NCBI GenBank assembly: GCA_934636865.1
Contig: CAKUBI010000001.1
Location: 145,468 to 209,467 of the forward strand
Length of the DNA stretch: 64,000 nt
Direction: 5' to 3'
DNA from: an uncultured Oscillospiraceae bacterium
GTDB taxonomy: Bacteria > Bacillota > Clostridia > Oscillospirales > Oscillospiraceae
Shown: piece by piece, positions 24,739 to 33,257 of the stretch
Numbering within the stretch: the first letter of the stretch is position 1
How the letters are laid out: each line of letters begins with the position of its first letter
Made by a program: the position numbers and the translations under genes
Notes under the pieces: generated by a model
What the model was told of the DNA's origin: nothing
The model's input: only the letters and a program-made list of their open reading frames with translations
The model's database searches: none

Positions 24739-24957
24739 TTACAGGTAGATCTCGCAGTCGTCCTCGACCTTCTTGCAGTTTTTGAGGACGGCCTTCATCA
24801 CGGCCTTGGGGTCCTGACCCTCGGCGAACTCGACGGTCATCTTCTGGGTCATGAAGTTCACGACGGCGTCGGCGACGCCCTCGGTCTTTTTGGCGGCCTC
24901 TTCCATGAGGTTGGCGCAGTTGGCGCAGTCCACTTCGATCTGATAGGTCTTTTTCAT
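24739..24957 (-). CDS. Small heavy-metal-associated (HMA) domain protein
   Basis: A 72-aa stand-alone HMA domain: KKTYQIEVDCANCANLMEEAA carries the CxxC (CANC) metal site at about residues 11-14, followed by the ferredoxin-like beta-alpha-beta pattern. It ends with extra acidic and Cys residues (EDDCEIYL). It probably delivers or senses Zn/Cd for the ATPase 64 bp downstream, replacing the fused N-terminal domain of CadA. AAGGAG upstream. First gene of the metal operon, directly behind the regulated promoter. Confidence 0.9.
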   Translation of the reverse strand: MKKTYQIEVDCANCANLMEEAAKKTEGVADAVVNFMTQKMTVEFAEGQDPKAVMKAVLKNCKKVEDDCEIYL

Positions 24958-24991
24958 GGTATTTTCTCCTTTTCGGCATCAAATATTTAAC

Positions 24992-25011
24992 GATTAAGTG
25001 CTTGTTTAATC
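24992..25011. promoter_or_regulatory. Candidate operator of the metal-resistance locus
   Basis: Inverted repeat GATTAA-N8-TTAATC in the divergent region. It covers the -35 of the rightward promoter and the first transcribed bases of the leftward one, the position expected for an ArsR-family repressor. Confidence 0.55.
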
Positions 25012-25030
25012 TTGATGACCGTACTATACT
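25002..25030 (+). promoter_or_regulatory. Promoter of the ArsR-AraC regulator gene
   Basis: TTGTTT (25002-25007), 17-bp spacer, TATACT (25025-25030). Its -10 shares four bases with the -10 of the opposite promoter. Confidence 0.65.
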
Positions 25031-25051
25031 GTCCGTGAAGGAAAAAGTCAA
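25023..25051 (-). promoter_or_regulatory. Promoter of the HMA/P-type ATPase operon
   Basis: Minus strand TTGACT (25051-25046), 17-bp spacer, TATAGT (25028-25023), overlapping the -10 of the divergent promoter. Confidence 0.78.
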
Positions 25052-25144
25052 GGGCCGCAATAACGTCTCTTCCGTTCGGGCGAAAAGAATTTCCAAACGG
25101 GAGAGCGCCGCGCCCGCGGCCCTATAAGAAAGGATGAGACATCT

Positions 25145-25912
25145 ATGGAGGAACTGCGCCTGCCCCACCAGCACGAGCCGGAGCAGACCATGGCGCAGCT
25201 GCACGAATCGGTGGAAAACGTCGGCGGCTTCCAGACCGTCGCGGACATCTTCAAGCAGCTGTCCGACAGCAGCCGCGTGCGCATTTTCTGGCTGCTGTGC
25301 CACTGCGAGGAGTGCGTGATCGACCTCTCGACGATGGTGGGGATGAGCTCGCCCGCGGTCTCGCACCATTTAAGGCAGCTGCGCGAGAGCGGGCTGATCG
25401 TTTCGCGCCGCGTGGGAAAGGAGGTCTACTACCGCGCCGCCGAGACCGAGCAGGCCCAGCTCCTGCACCGCATGATTGAGCGCACGATGGAAATTTCCTG
25501 CCCCGAGGAGGAGAGCCGGGCCGCCGCCAGTGCGCCGCACCTGCCCCCGCTCGATGCGGAGGTGCACGAGGGCGGCGGCACGAGCGAGCAGATGGAGACC
25601 ATCCGCGCCGTACACGACTATCTCACGCAGCATCTCGACAGCCGCATGACGATCGAGAAGCTGTCGAAAAAATTCCTGATGAACCCCTCGACGATGAAGG
25701 CGCTCTTCAAATCCGTCTACGGCAGCTCGCTTGCCTCCCACATCCGCGAGCACCGCATGGAGTATGCGGCGCGGCTGCTCATCGAGGGCGACGAGAGTGT
25801 GGCGCAGGTCGCCCGCGCCGTCGGCTATGAGAGCCAGAGCAAGTTTTCAACAGAATTTCACAAGGCCTACGGCGTGCTGCCGACGGAGTACCGCCGGTCA
25901 CAGAAGAAGTAA
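25145..25912 (+). CDS. ArsR/SmtB-type regulator fused to an AraC-type HTH domain
   Basis: A 255-aa two-headed regulator. Residues about 25-115 are an ArsR/SmtB winged helix (FKQLSDSSRVRIFWLL, recognition helix SSPAVSHHLRQLRESGLI, wing VGKEVYYR). Cysteines and acids in LLCHCEECVIDL sit where ArsR proteins bind metal in helix 3 (ELCVCDL type). After a loose linker with His/Cys residues, about 150-255 is an AraC/XylS DNA-binding domain (LSKKFLMNPSTMKALFKSVYG, then ARAVGYESQSKFSTEFHKAYG). Each half could contact DNA. Divergence from the metal ATPase operon implies it controls that operon and itself. The stop lies one base from the stop of the convergent gene, with no terminator between them. Confidence 0.88.
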   Translation: MEELRLPHQHEPEQTMAQLHESVENVGGFQTVADIFKQLSDSSRVRIFWLLCHCEECVIDLSTMVGMSSPAVSHHLRQLRESGLIVSRRVGKEVYYRAAETEQAQLLHRMIERTMEISCPEEESRAAASAPHLPPLDAEVHEGGGTSEQMETIRAVHDYLTQHLDSRMTIEKLSKKFLMNPSTMKALFKSVYGSSLASHIREHRMEYAARLLIEGDESVAQVARAVGYESQSKFSTEFHKAYGVLPTEYRRSQKK

Positions 25913-25913
25913 G

Positions 25914-27431
25914 TCATAAAAGCTCGAACGTCTCCGCGTCATACGGGATTTCGCGGAACACCATGCGCCATTCGATTCGCTCCGCCGCTTCAAAGTGCAG
26001 CGACGAGCACGCGGCGTGGAGCTTCCCCTGCGCCGCTTCGCCCACAACGATGGCGACCGGCCCGTCTGCGCCGCCGATGATGCCGACGCAGAAATCATTC
26101 TGCGCCTCAGGCCCAAAGGAAGCGGTCTCGCGTTTGACCTGGTGCGGGCGGTCACTCTCGGCACTGTCCTCGACGAAAATCGAGTTTTCCGGCGGCTCGG
26201 GCGTGAGTGTGTAACTGATAGCCGTGAAATGCGTCGGATAGTCGAAGTCCGGGTCAAGGTGCAGCCGCTCGCGCGGCAGCGTCTGCGGCTCGACCTCCTG
26301 CACGGTGAGGACATAGTCCGTGCCGCGGTAGGAAAAGGCGAAGGTATCGCCTGCCTTGTCCGCGCGGAAGCGCGGGCCGGGAACGCGCACCTCGTCCGCC
26401 GTCATCGTGACGGAAAGCGACCCTATCTTCGGCGCGCGCTTCGTGACAAACGGGAACGCCGCGCGGCGGATGCTCCAGCCATACGTGCGGTCAAGGCTGT
26501 AGTGCGCCATGGCGGCTTCCGCGTCGGCGCAATAGCCGGGCTGGTCCGGCAGGAAAACGACGCTGCAGCCGTGGGTCGAACGGAGCGCCGCGCCGTTCAG
26601 CGTAAGAACGGGGGAAACGCCGAGGCCGAGCGGGTGCTCGCGCTCCATCTGCGCGCGCTCGTCGCACGTGAAGTCGATGGGCTCGCCGCTTTCAGGATCG
26701 ATCCCCCACTTTTTCGTGAAATCGCGCAGCGCGGAAGCGTCCGCGCGCAGGCAGAAGTCCATGACAAGGCCCTTCGCGCAGACGTAGACAGACAGCACGA
26801 ACCACTCGCGCCCCGCCCAGGAAAACCATTTTTCGATGGGGACCTCCCGGCCCGCGCGCCCGCGCCCGTGATGGCCCCAGAAGCTGCCGTCAAAATAGAC
26901 CTTCCAGACCTCTTTCTGCTCGGGCGCGCCGCCGTTCATTTTGGGGTCGTAAAAATCCTCGGTGAATTTGAGCCTGCTGAGATCGGACTCCGCCTGCAGC
27001 CCGTGCAGGTACTGCCACGGCTTTTCCATCGGCGCGAGGGAAAAGGCTGTGGAGATCTGCGAGAGCACCGCCCGCTGCTCGTCCGACGGCGGATTTTCGG
27101 CAAGGAAGGCGTCGAACTGCGCCTCATCCCACTGCCACACCTGCTCGAGCGCCGCGCTGCCGCCGGCCGCGAGAAGCAGGCGCAGAAAGTCGGCAAAATC
27201 GCGCGCGATCACGTGCACGCAGTCCTTTCCGCCGTTCATCGGGCTCACGGCAAAGACCGTCTCGCCGAAGCCGCGCACAAAGCAGAAGTGGATGCCGTCC
27301 ACCCCGGCCCAGCCGAAGATGGAAGCGCCCTTCGGCGTGCAGAAATAGGGATCGTTGTCCTCCCGGCGCATCACGCCGAGGGAAGACAGGTCGATGGATT
27401 TTCGCAGAAATTTTTGATAAAACGCCGCCAT
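25914..27431 (-). CDS. Uncharacterised 505-aa protein with a C-terminal IIGGADGP motif
   Basis: I do not recognise a characterised family. The N-terminal third (DPYFCTPKGASIFGWAGVDGIHF, then ARDFADFLRLLLAAGG, each within residues about 27-95) resembles the SUKH/SMI1-KNR4 layout, which is only a suggestion. The middle is rich in Trp/Phe and soluble. Near the C-terminus FCVGIIGGADGPVAIVVG contains the IIGGADGP string otherwise known from the beta subunit of Na+-pump decarboxylases. Here it is in a non-membrane context. No signal peptide or membrane segment is seen. GGAGG lies seven bases before the ATG. The gene is convergent with the metal regulator and divergent from miaB. Confidence 0.6.
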   Translation of the reverse strand: MAAFYQKFLRKSIDLSSLGVMRREDNDPYFCTPKGASIFGWAGVDGIHFCFVRGFGETVFAVSPMNGGKDCVHVIARDFADFLRLLLAAGGSAALEQVWQWDEAQFDAFLAENPPSDEQRAVLSQISTAFSLAPMEKPWQYLHGLQAESDLSRLKFTEDFYDPKMNGGAPEQKEVWKVYFDGSFWGHHGRGRAGREVPIEKWFSWAGREWFVLSVYVCAKGLVMDFCLRADASALRDFTKKWGIDPESGEPIDFTCDERAQMEREHPLGLGVSPVLTLNGAALRSTHGCSVVFLPDQPGYCADAEAAMAHYSLDRTYGWSIRRAAFPFVTKRAPKIGSLSVTMTADEVRVPGPRFRADKAGDTFAFSYRGTDYVLTVQEVEPQTLPRERLHLDPDFDYPTHFTAISYTLTPEPPENSIFVEDSAESDRPHQVKRETASFGPEAQNDFCVGIIGGADGPVAIVVGEAAQGKLHAACSSLHFEAAERIEWRMVFREIPYDAETFELL

Positions 27432-27543
27432 AAGAGGTCCTCCGTCGTGCGCAAGGTTTTCCCCAGCATAGCATACGGGTGCGGAAAAGTCACCGCTTTT
27501 GTGCGCCGTGCGGATTTTTCGCGCCGGAAGCGGCGGCGCGGCC

Positions 27544-27572
27544 TTGCCACAAAAGCGCGGACATGATATACT
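27544..27572 (+). promoter_or_regulatory. Promoter of the miaB-mutS-mutL-divIVA cluster
   Basis: TTGCCA (27544-27549), 17-bp spacer, TATACT (27567-27572), 38 bp before the chosen TTG start. Confidence 0.7.
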
Positions 27573-27610
27573 ATATTGCTAAACTATCGAGATTCGGGAG
27601 GAATTTTCCC

Positions 27611-29029
27611 TTGGAACGTAAAGAAGTCATCGTCAGCGAGCAGGAGCTCGCGCGCCAGAAGGAATTTACGCGCGCCATGCGCGAGATGAACGACCAGCGC
27701 ACGCGCACGCCGCTCGCGCTGGTGGACACATTCGGCTGCCAGCAGAACGTGGCCGACGGCGAGGTGCTCATGGGCATGCTGCGCGAGATGGGCTACGAGC
27801 TCACGCGCGACGAAAATCAGGCCGACGTTATCCTGCTCAACACCTGTGCCATCCGCGAGCACGCGGAAAAGCGCGTCTACGGCCATTTGGGCCGTCTCAG
27901 CCATACGAAGGCCGCAAAGCCCGACCAGATCATCTGCCTGTGCGGCTGCATGGCGCAGCAGAAGGTCGTGGCCGACAAGGTGAAAAATTCCTATCACCAC
28001 GTCGATCTCGTGCTCGGCCCGCAGGCCGAGTGGCGGCTGCCGGAGCTGCTGCACGAGGTATACACCAAGAATAAGCGCGTGTTCTCTATCGAGAACGAGC
28101 ACGGCCGCATCGCCGAGGACCTGCCCGTCGTGCGCGAGGGCGGCGTGCGCGCGTGGGTGAGCATCATGTACGGGTGCAACAACTTCTGCTCGTACTGCAT
28201 CGTGCCCTATGTCCGCGGCCGCGAGCGCAGCCGCGAGCCGGAGAAGATCATCGAGGAGTGCCGCGGCCTGATCGCCGAAGGCTACAAGGAGATCACCCTC
28301 CTCGGCCAGAACGTGAACAGCTACGGCAAGGACCTTGATACCGATTACGACTTTGCCGACCTGCTCTCTGCCATCAATGAGATCCCCGGCGACTACTGGC
28401 TGCGCTTCATGTCGAGCCAGCCGAAGGACGCGACCAACAAGCTTTTCGACACGATGGCGAAGTGCGGGCACGTTGCAAAGCAGCTGCACCTTCCCGTCCA
28501 GTCCGGCAATGACCGCGTTTTAAAGGCGATGAACCGCCCCTACACGCGCGAAAAATACGAAGAGATGATCGCCTACGCAAGAAAAGTCATGCCCGATATG
28601 GTGCTCACGAGCGACGTGATCATCGGCTTTCCCGGCGAGACGGAGAATGAGGCGATGCAGACCGTCGATCTTGTGGAAAAGACGCAGTTCGACGCGCTCT
28701 TTACCTTCATCTTCTCCCCGCGCCCCGGCACGCCCGCGGCGAAGATGGACGACCCCGTCTCCCGCGAGGAAAAGCAGGTCTGGTTCGACAGGCTCGTGAA
28801 CGCGCAGAACGACATCAGCGCGAAAAAGCACGCGGCCTACATCGGCAGGACCGTTAAGGTGCTGGTGGACGGCGAGAGCGACGATCCCGAATTCCCGCTC
28901 TCCTCCCGCACCGAGGGCAACCGCCTTGTGCGCCTGAAGGGAGACGAGTCCCTCATCGGCACGTTTGCCATGGCGAAGATCACCGACAGCAACACCTGGG
29001 CGCTCTACGGCGAAGCGGCGGAGCAGTAA
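27611..29029 (+). CDS. miaB: tRNA-2-methylthio-N6-dimethylallyladenosine synthase MiaB
   Basis: A 472-aa radical-SAM methylthiotransferase acting on i6A37 of tRNAs reading UNN codons. The N-terminal UPF0004 domain has three cluster Cys (DTFGCQQN, LNTCAIREHA, CLCGCMAQ). The radical SAM motif is YGCNNFCSYC and a C-terminal TRAM domain ends the protein. The start is taken as TTG at 27611 because GGGAGG lies nine bases upstream. The frame is open to an ATG at 27479, but that would begin upstream of the promoter. First gene of the cluster that also holds miaA, which makes its substrate. Confidence 0.95.
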   Translation: MERKEVIVSEQELARQKEFTRAMREMNDQRTRTPLALVDTFGCQQNVADGEVLMGMLREMGYELTRDENQADVILLNTCAIREHAEKRVYGHLGRLSHTKAAKPDQIICLCGCMAQQKVVADKVKNSYHHVDLVLGPQAEWRLPELLHEVYTKNKRVFSIENEHGRIAEDLPVVREGGVRAWVSIMYGCNNFCSYCIVPYVRGRERSREPEKIIEECRGLIAEGYKEITLLGQNVNSYGKDLDTDYDFADLLSAINEIPGDYWLRFMSSQPKDATNKLFDTMAKCGHVAKQLHLPVQSGNDRVLKAMNRPYTREKYEEMIAYARKVMPDMVLTSDVIIGFPGETENEAMQTVDLVEKTQFDALFTFIFSPRPGTPAAKMDDPVSREEKQVWFDRLVNAQNDISAKKHAAYIGRTVKVLVDGESDDPEFPLSSRTEGNRLVRLKGDESLIGTFAMAKITDSNTWALYGEAAEQ

Positions 29030-29049
29030 AAAAAGGAGGGGGCTTTCCG

Positions 29050-29877
29050 ATGAAGGTCGTCATTTTGATGGAGAATACCACCTGCCGCGCGGACATTGCC
29101 TGCGCGCACGGACTCTCGATGTACATCGAGACGGACAGACACAAAATTCTTTTCGACATGGGGCCTGACGCGCAGTTTATCGACAACGCAAAGGCGCTCG
29201 GCGTCGATTTAACGCAGGTCGATACCGCCTTTTTGTCCCACGCGCACAACGACCACTGCGGCGGGCTGGAAGCGTTCTTAAAGCGCAATAAGCAAGCGAA
29301 GGTCTACATGCAGAAGGCCGTCTGGGGCCAGTATTATGTGGTCACGCCGGAAAAGTGCGCCTACATCGGCATGGACGCGGTGCTTAAAAACTACGAGGAC
29401 CGCTTTGTCCTCTGCGACGGCGTGCAGAAGCTCGACGAGGAGCTGACGGTCTTTTCCGCCGTCACGGGCCGTGCGCTGTGGAGCGCCGCGAACGACACGC
29501 TGCGCGAGAGAATCGGGGACGAGTACCCGAAGGATGAATTCCGCCACGAGCAGGACCTGCTCGTGACCGAAAACGGCCAAACGGTGCTCTTCGCGGGCTG
29601 CGCGCACCGCGGCGTTGTGAATATTTTAAAGCGCGCGGAAGAGGTGCTCGGCAGGGCACCGGACGCGCTGTTCGCGGGCTTCCACCTCTACAACCCCTCG
29701 CTCGGCAAAAGCGAGCCGGACGCGCTGGTGGACGCGGTGGGCGAAGCGCTGCGCGAGAGCCGCGTGAAGCATTATTTCACCGGCCACTGCACGGGGAAGG
29801 AAGCCTATGCAAGGCTTAAAAAGACGCTTGGCGCGCGGCTTGACGAAATGCCCGCCGGCTCCGCCTTTACCCTGTAA
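29050..29877 (+). CDS. MBL-fold metallohydrolase (COG1237-like)
   Basis: A 275-aa metallo-beta-lactamase-fold enzyme. The metal motif LSHAHNDHCGG (HxHxDH) is followed by a second-site region FAGCAHRGVVN and a late GHCTGKEA His. The N-terminal TTCRADIACAHGLSMYIE and FDMGPDAQFIDNA place it in the branch annotated near methanopterin-synthesis MBL proteins (COG1237), although no methanopterin pathway is expected here. The natural substrate is unknown. It sits between miaB and mutS with 20-41 bp gaps, so it is probably co-expressed. Strong AAGGAGGGGG ribosome site. Confidence 0.85.
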   Translation: MKVVILMENTTCRADIACAHGLSMYIETDRHKILFDMGPDAQFIDNAKALGVDLTQVDTAFLSHAHNDHCGGLEAFLKRNKQAKVYMQKAVWGQYYVVTPEKCAYIGMDAVLKNYEDRFVLCDGVQKLDEELTVFSAVTGRALWSAANDTLRERIGDEYPKDEFRHEQDLLVTENGQTVLFAGCAHRGVVNILKRAEEVLGRAPDALFAGFHLYNPSLGKSEPDALVDAVGEALRESRVKHYFTGHCTGKEAYARLKKTLGARLDEMPAGSAFTL

Positions 29878-29918
29878 AAAACGACTGATTTTGATGTGAT
29901 AGAAAGCGAGGACGAATC

Positions 29919-32510
29919 ATGGCCGAGATCACGCCAATGATGAAGCAGTATCTGGAGATCAAGGAACAGAATAAGGATTCGATCCTCTTTTTCCGGCTCG
30001 GCGACTTTTACGAGATGTTCAACGAGGACGCGAAGCTCGCCTCGCGCGAGCTGGACCTCGCGCTCACCACGCGCGACCGCAGCAAGTCCGCCGAGGACCA
30101 GACCCCCATGTGCGGCATCCCCTACCATTCGAGCGACGCCTACATCGCCCGGCTCATCGCCAAGGGCTACAAGGTCGCCATCTGCGAGCAGACCGAGGAT
30201 CCCGCCCTTGCCAAGGGATTGGTCAAGCGCGGCATTATCCGCGTCATTACGCCCGGCACCGTGATCGACAGCGCGTGCCTGGACGATAGGCGCGGCAACT
30301 TCCTCTGCGGCATTTTCCTGGATGAGCAGAACGCCGGCGCGGCGTTCTGCGATATGACGACCGGCCACACGCACGTGACCGCCTTTTCCGGCCCCGAGCG
30401 GCTCGAGCATCTTTATAACGAGCTGTCGCGCTTCTCCCCCGCCGAGGCGGTGCTGAGCGAGCAGGCCGGGGAAAACGGGGAGCTCACGTCGTACCTGCAC
30501 GACAGGCTCTCCTGCGCCATCGAGCGCGGGGCAAGCCGCTTTGAGCTCAGAGCGGCCGAGAGGGCCATCCGCGCACAGTTCGGCGAGGAGGCGTATGCGA
30601 ACCTCCCGCGCAACAACTCCGCCGCGGCGCTCGCGCTGGGCGCGCTTTTGTCGTATCTGCACGAGACGCAGAAAACCGACCTTTCCTACATCAAGGATTT
30701 AGAATACTACGAGCAGGGCCGCTTCATGGAGCTGGACCTCTCCGCGCGGCGCAATCTCGAGCTGACGGAGACCATTCGCGCCAAGGAAAAGCGCGGCAGC
30801 CTTCTCTGGGTACTCGACAAGACGAAAACCGCCATGGGCGCAAGAAACCTGCGCGCGTGGCTGACGCGCCCGCTGCGCGACGTGGCGGCCATCGAGCGCC
30901 GCCTGGGCGCGGTGGAAGCGCTGACGAAGAACACCGTTGCGCGCGAGGAGCTGATTTTAGCCCTCTCCGGCATCAGCGATATGGAGCGGCTCATCGGCCG
31001 CATCGCCTACGGCACGGCGGGCGGGCGCGACTTTGCCTCGCTGCGCGCGTCCATCGAAAAGCTCGCCGAGGTCAAAGCCCAGCTTGCGGCGTTTTCATCC
31101 GGGCGTCTCCGCGAGTTAGACGGCGAGCTTGACACGCTCGACGACATCGCGCGGCGCATCCGCGAGACGCTTGTGGACGAGCCGCCGTTTTCCGTGCGCG
31201 AGGGCGGCTTCATCCGCAAGGGCTTCAATGCCGAGGTCGATCGCCTGCACGAGATCCTCTCCGGCGGCAAGGGCCTTCTTGCCGATATTGAAACGCGCGA
31301 GAAGGAAAAAACCGGCATCCGCACGCTCAAGATCGGCTACAACAAGGTGTTCGGCTACTATATCGAGGTGTCGAATTCCTTCAAGGACCTCGTCCCCGAC
31401 ACTTACATCCGCAAGCAGACGCTCGTCAATGGCGAGCGCTACATCACAGACGAACTCAAGTCCCTCGAGCAGGAGATCCTGACCGCGGGCGACCGCGACA
31501 AGGCGCTTGAATTCGAGCTCTTTACCGCGCTGCGCGAGGACGTGACCGCCGAGAGCGTGCGCATCCAGCGCGCGGCGGCGCTCGTCGCCGAGCTCGACAC
31601 GCTCTGCTCGCTCGCGTCCGTCGCGGTGAACAACAGCTACTGCCGCCCCAGCGTGGACGACAGCGGCGTGATCGAGATCCACGACGGCCGCCACCCGGTC
31701 GTCGAGCGCGTGCTCAAGGACGCGCTCTTCGTCCCGAACGACACCTACATGGGCGAGCGCGAGGACCGCGCCGCCATCATCACCGGCCCCAACATGGCCG
31801 GTAAATCGACCTACATGCGCCAGGTCGCGCTCATCACGCTCATGGCGCAGATCGGCTCGTTCGTGCCCGCGCGCAGCGCGCGCATCGGCGTGGTGGACCG
31901 CATCTTCACGCGCATCGGCGCGAGCGATGATCTCGCCGGGGGCCAGTCCACCTTCATGGTCGAGATGACCGAGGTAAGCGAGATCCTTCATCAGGCGACG
32001 CCGCGCTCGCTGCTCATCTTGGATGAGATCGGCCGCGGCACATCGACGTTTGACGGCATGAGCATCGCCCGCGCGGTGCTCGAGCACTGCGCCGACCCGA
32101 AAAAGCTCGGCGCAAAGACGCTCTTCGCCACGCACTACCATGAGCTCACGGAGCTCGAGGGCGTTCTTCCCGGCGTGAAGAACTACAGCATTTCCATCAA
32201 AAAGCGCGGCGACGAGCTTATCTTCCTGCGCAAGATCGTCCCCGGCGGGGCCGACCGCAGCTACGGCATCGAGGTCGCGAAGCTCGCGGGCCTGCCGTCT
32301 GACGTGGTGCGCCGCGCGAACGTCATCTTAAAAGAGCTCGAGCAGGGCGGCGCGTATCAGGCAAAGCCCTGCGAAGAGACGGAGCAGGTCAGCCTTGACG
32401 CGATCGGCGAGGCCGAGGTGCTCGCGGCCCTGCGCCGCGCCCAGCCGGACACGATGTCCCCCATCGAGGCGATGCAGCTGCTCTACGAGCTCAAGCAGAA
32501 GCTCTCGTAA
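29919..32510 (+). CDS. mutS: DNA mismatch repair protein MutS
   Basis: An 863-aa mismatch sensor of normal length. The N-terminal mismatch-binding domain has FFRLGDFYEMF (the Phe-x-Glu wedge) and a connector with PMCGIPYHS. The lever and clamp regions follow. The ATPase has Walker A TGPNMAGKSTYMRQ, Walker B LLILDEIGRGTSTFDG and the dimer motif ATHYHEL. It binds mispairs and recruits MutL, encoded one gene downstream. Confidence 0.98.
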   Translation: MAEITPMMKQYLEIKEQNKDSILFFRLGDFYEMFNEDAKLASRELDLALTTRDRSKSAEDQTPMCGIPYHSSDAYIARLIAKGYKVAICEQTEDPALAKGLVKRGIIRVITPGTVIDSACLDDRRGNFLCGIFLDEQNAGAAFCDMTTGHTHVTAFSGPERLEHLYNELSRFSPAEAVLSEQAGENGELTSYLHDRLSCAIERGASRFELRAAERAIRAQFGEEAYANLPRNNSAAALALGALLSYLHETQKTDLSYIKDLEYYEQGRFMELDLSARRNLELTETIRAKEKRGSLLWVLDKTKTAMGARNLRAWLTRPLRDVAAIERRLGAVEALTKNTVAREELILALSGISDMERLIGRIAYGTAGGRDFASLRASIEKLAEVKAQLAAFSSGRLRELDGELDTLDDIARRIRETLVDEPPFSVREGGFIRKGFNAEVDRLHEILSGGKGLLADIETREKEKTGIRTLKIGYNKVFGYYIEVSNSFKDLVPDTYIRKQTLVNGERYITDELKSLEQEILTAGDRDKALEFELFTALREDVTAESVRIQRAAALVAELDTLCSLASVAVNNSYCRPSVDDSGVIEIHDGRHPVVERVLKDALFVPNDTYMGEREDRAAIITGPNMAGKSTYMRQVALITLMAQIGSFVPARSARIGVVDRIFTRIGASDDLAGGQSTFMVEMTEVSEILHQATPRSLLILDEIGRGTSTFDGMSIARAVLEHCADPKKLGAKTLFATHYHELTELEGVLPGVKNYSISIKKRGDELIFLRKIVPGGADRSYGIEVAKLAGLPSDVVRRANVILKELEQGGAYQAKPCEETEQVSLDAIGEAEVLAALRRAQPDTMSPIEAMQLLYELKQKLS

Positions 32511-32534
32511 TTTTCCCGGAAAAGAGGTTTCCCC

Positions 32535-33245
32535 ATGGCAAAAAAGAAAGCCTCCGGCGGCATGGACCGCACCGAGCGCGTCGCTGGAACGATCTTCTTT
32601 CTCGTGTACCTTCTCGTCCTGCCGCTGCTGGCAGGCAGGATCTTCGATTTTCTCGAGGTGACGCTCGGCACGACGATCGGCGCGTCGCTTCGCAACGTTC
32701 TTTACTATTACCTGCTCTTCGCCGTCACGGTGCTGCTGTTTCACTCGTATCTTGCGCGCACCTCGTCGCGGTTTCTGGACAATCTGAACCTTTCGCTCTC
32801 AACGCTTCTTCTGGCCCTCCTTGTCTTTTACGGCGCGAACGAGCTTTTCTACCGCGTGTGCAACGTGCTCTTCGACAGCCGCACGAACTTAAACGACACG
32901 GCCATCGCCGCGCAGGTGGCCTCCGCCCCGCGCATGACGGCGCTCATCGTCGTGCTGCTCGCGCCGTTTGTGGAGGAGGTCCTCTTCCGCGGGCTCGTGT
33001 TCGGGTGCCTGAAGGGCAGAAGCCGTATTTTTGCCTATCTTCTCTCCTGCGCGCTGTTCGCGCTGCTGCACGTGTGGAACGCGGCGGTCTCGCAGTGGGA
33101 CCTGGGCTATCTTATTCTGATGCTGCAATATCTCGTCCCCGGTCTTGTTTTTGCCTGGGCGTATGAGCATTCGGGCACGCTGTGGACTTCCATTTTGCTC
33201 CACGCGCTCGTCAATGCCCTTTCCCTTCTCACCATTGCTTCCTAA
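32535..33245 (+). CDS. CPBP-family intramembrane metalloprotease
   Basis: A 236-aa membrane protein with about six to seven hydrophobic segments and the CPBP (Abi/CAAX-like) motifs FVEEVLFRGLVFG (Glu147, Glu148, Arg152) and ALLHVWNA (His). Such proteins are glutamate-type intramembrane proteases; in Firmicutes some process peptides or confer self-immunity to bacteriocins. Its place between mutS and mutL breaks the usual mutSL adjacency, yet the spacing (24 and 12 bp) argues for one transcript. The substrate is unknown. Confidence 0.85.
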   Translation: MAKKKASGGMDRTERVAGTIFFLVYLLVLPLLAGRIFDFLEVTLGTTIGASLRNVLYYYLLFAVTVLLFHSYLARTSSRFLDNLNLSLSTLLLALLVFYGANELFYRVCNVLFDSRTNLNDTAIAAQVASAPRMTALIVVLLAPFVEEVLFRGLVFGCLKGRSRIFAYLLSCALFALLHVWNAAVSQWDLGYLILMLQYLVPGLVFAWAYEHSGTLWTSILLHALVNALSLLTIAS

Positions 33246-33257
33246 AGGAGGAACTCA

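Noticed and set aside
27479-27610. A longer miaB start (44 more codons).
   Set aside because: It would begin upstream of the best promoter and has no ribosome site; the TTG start has GGGAGG at good spacing.
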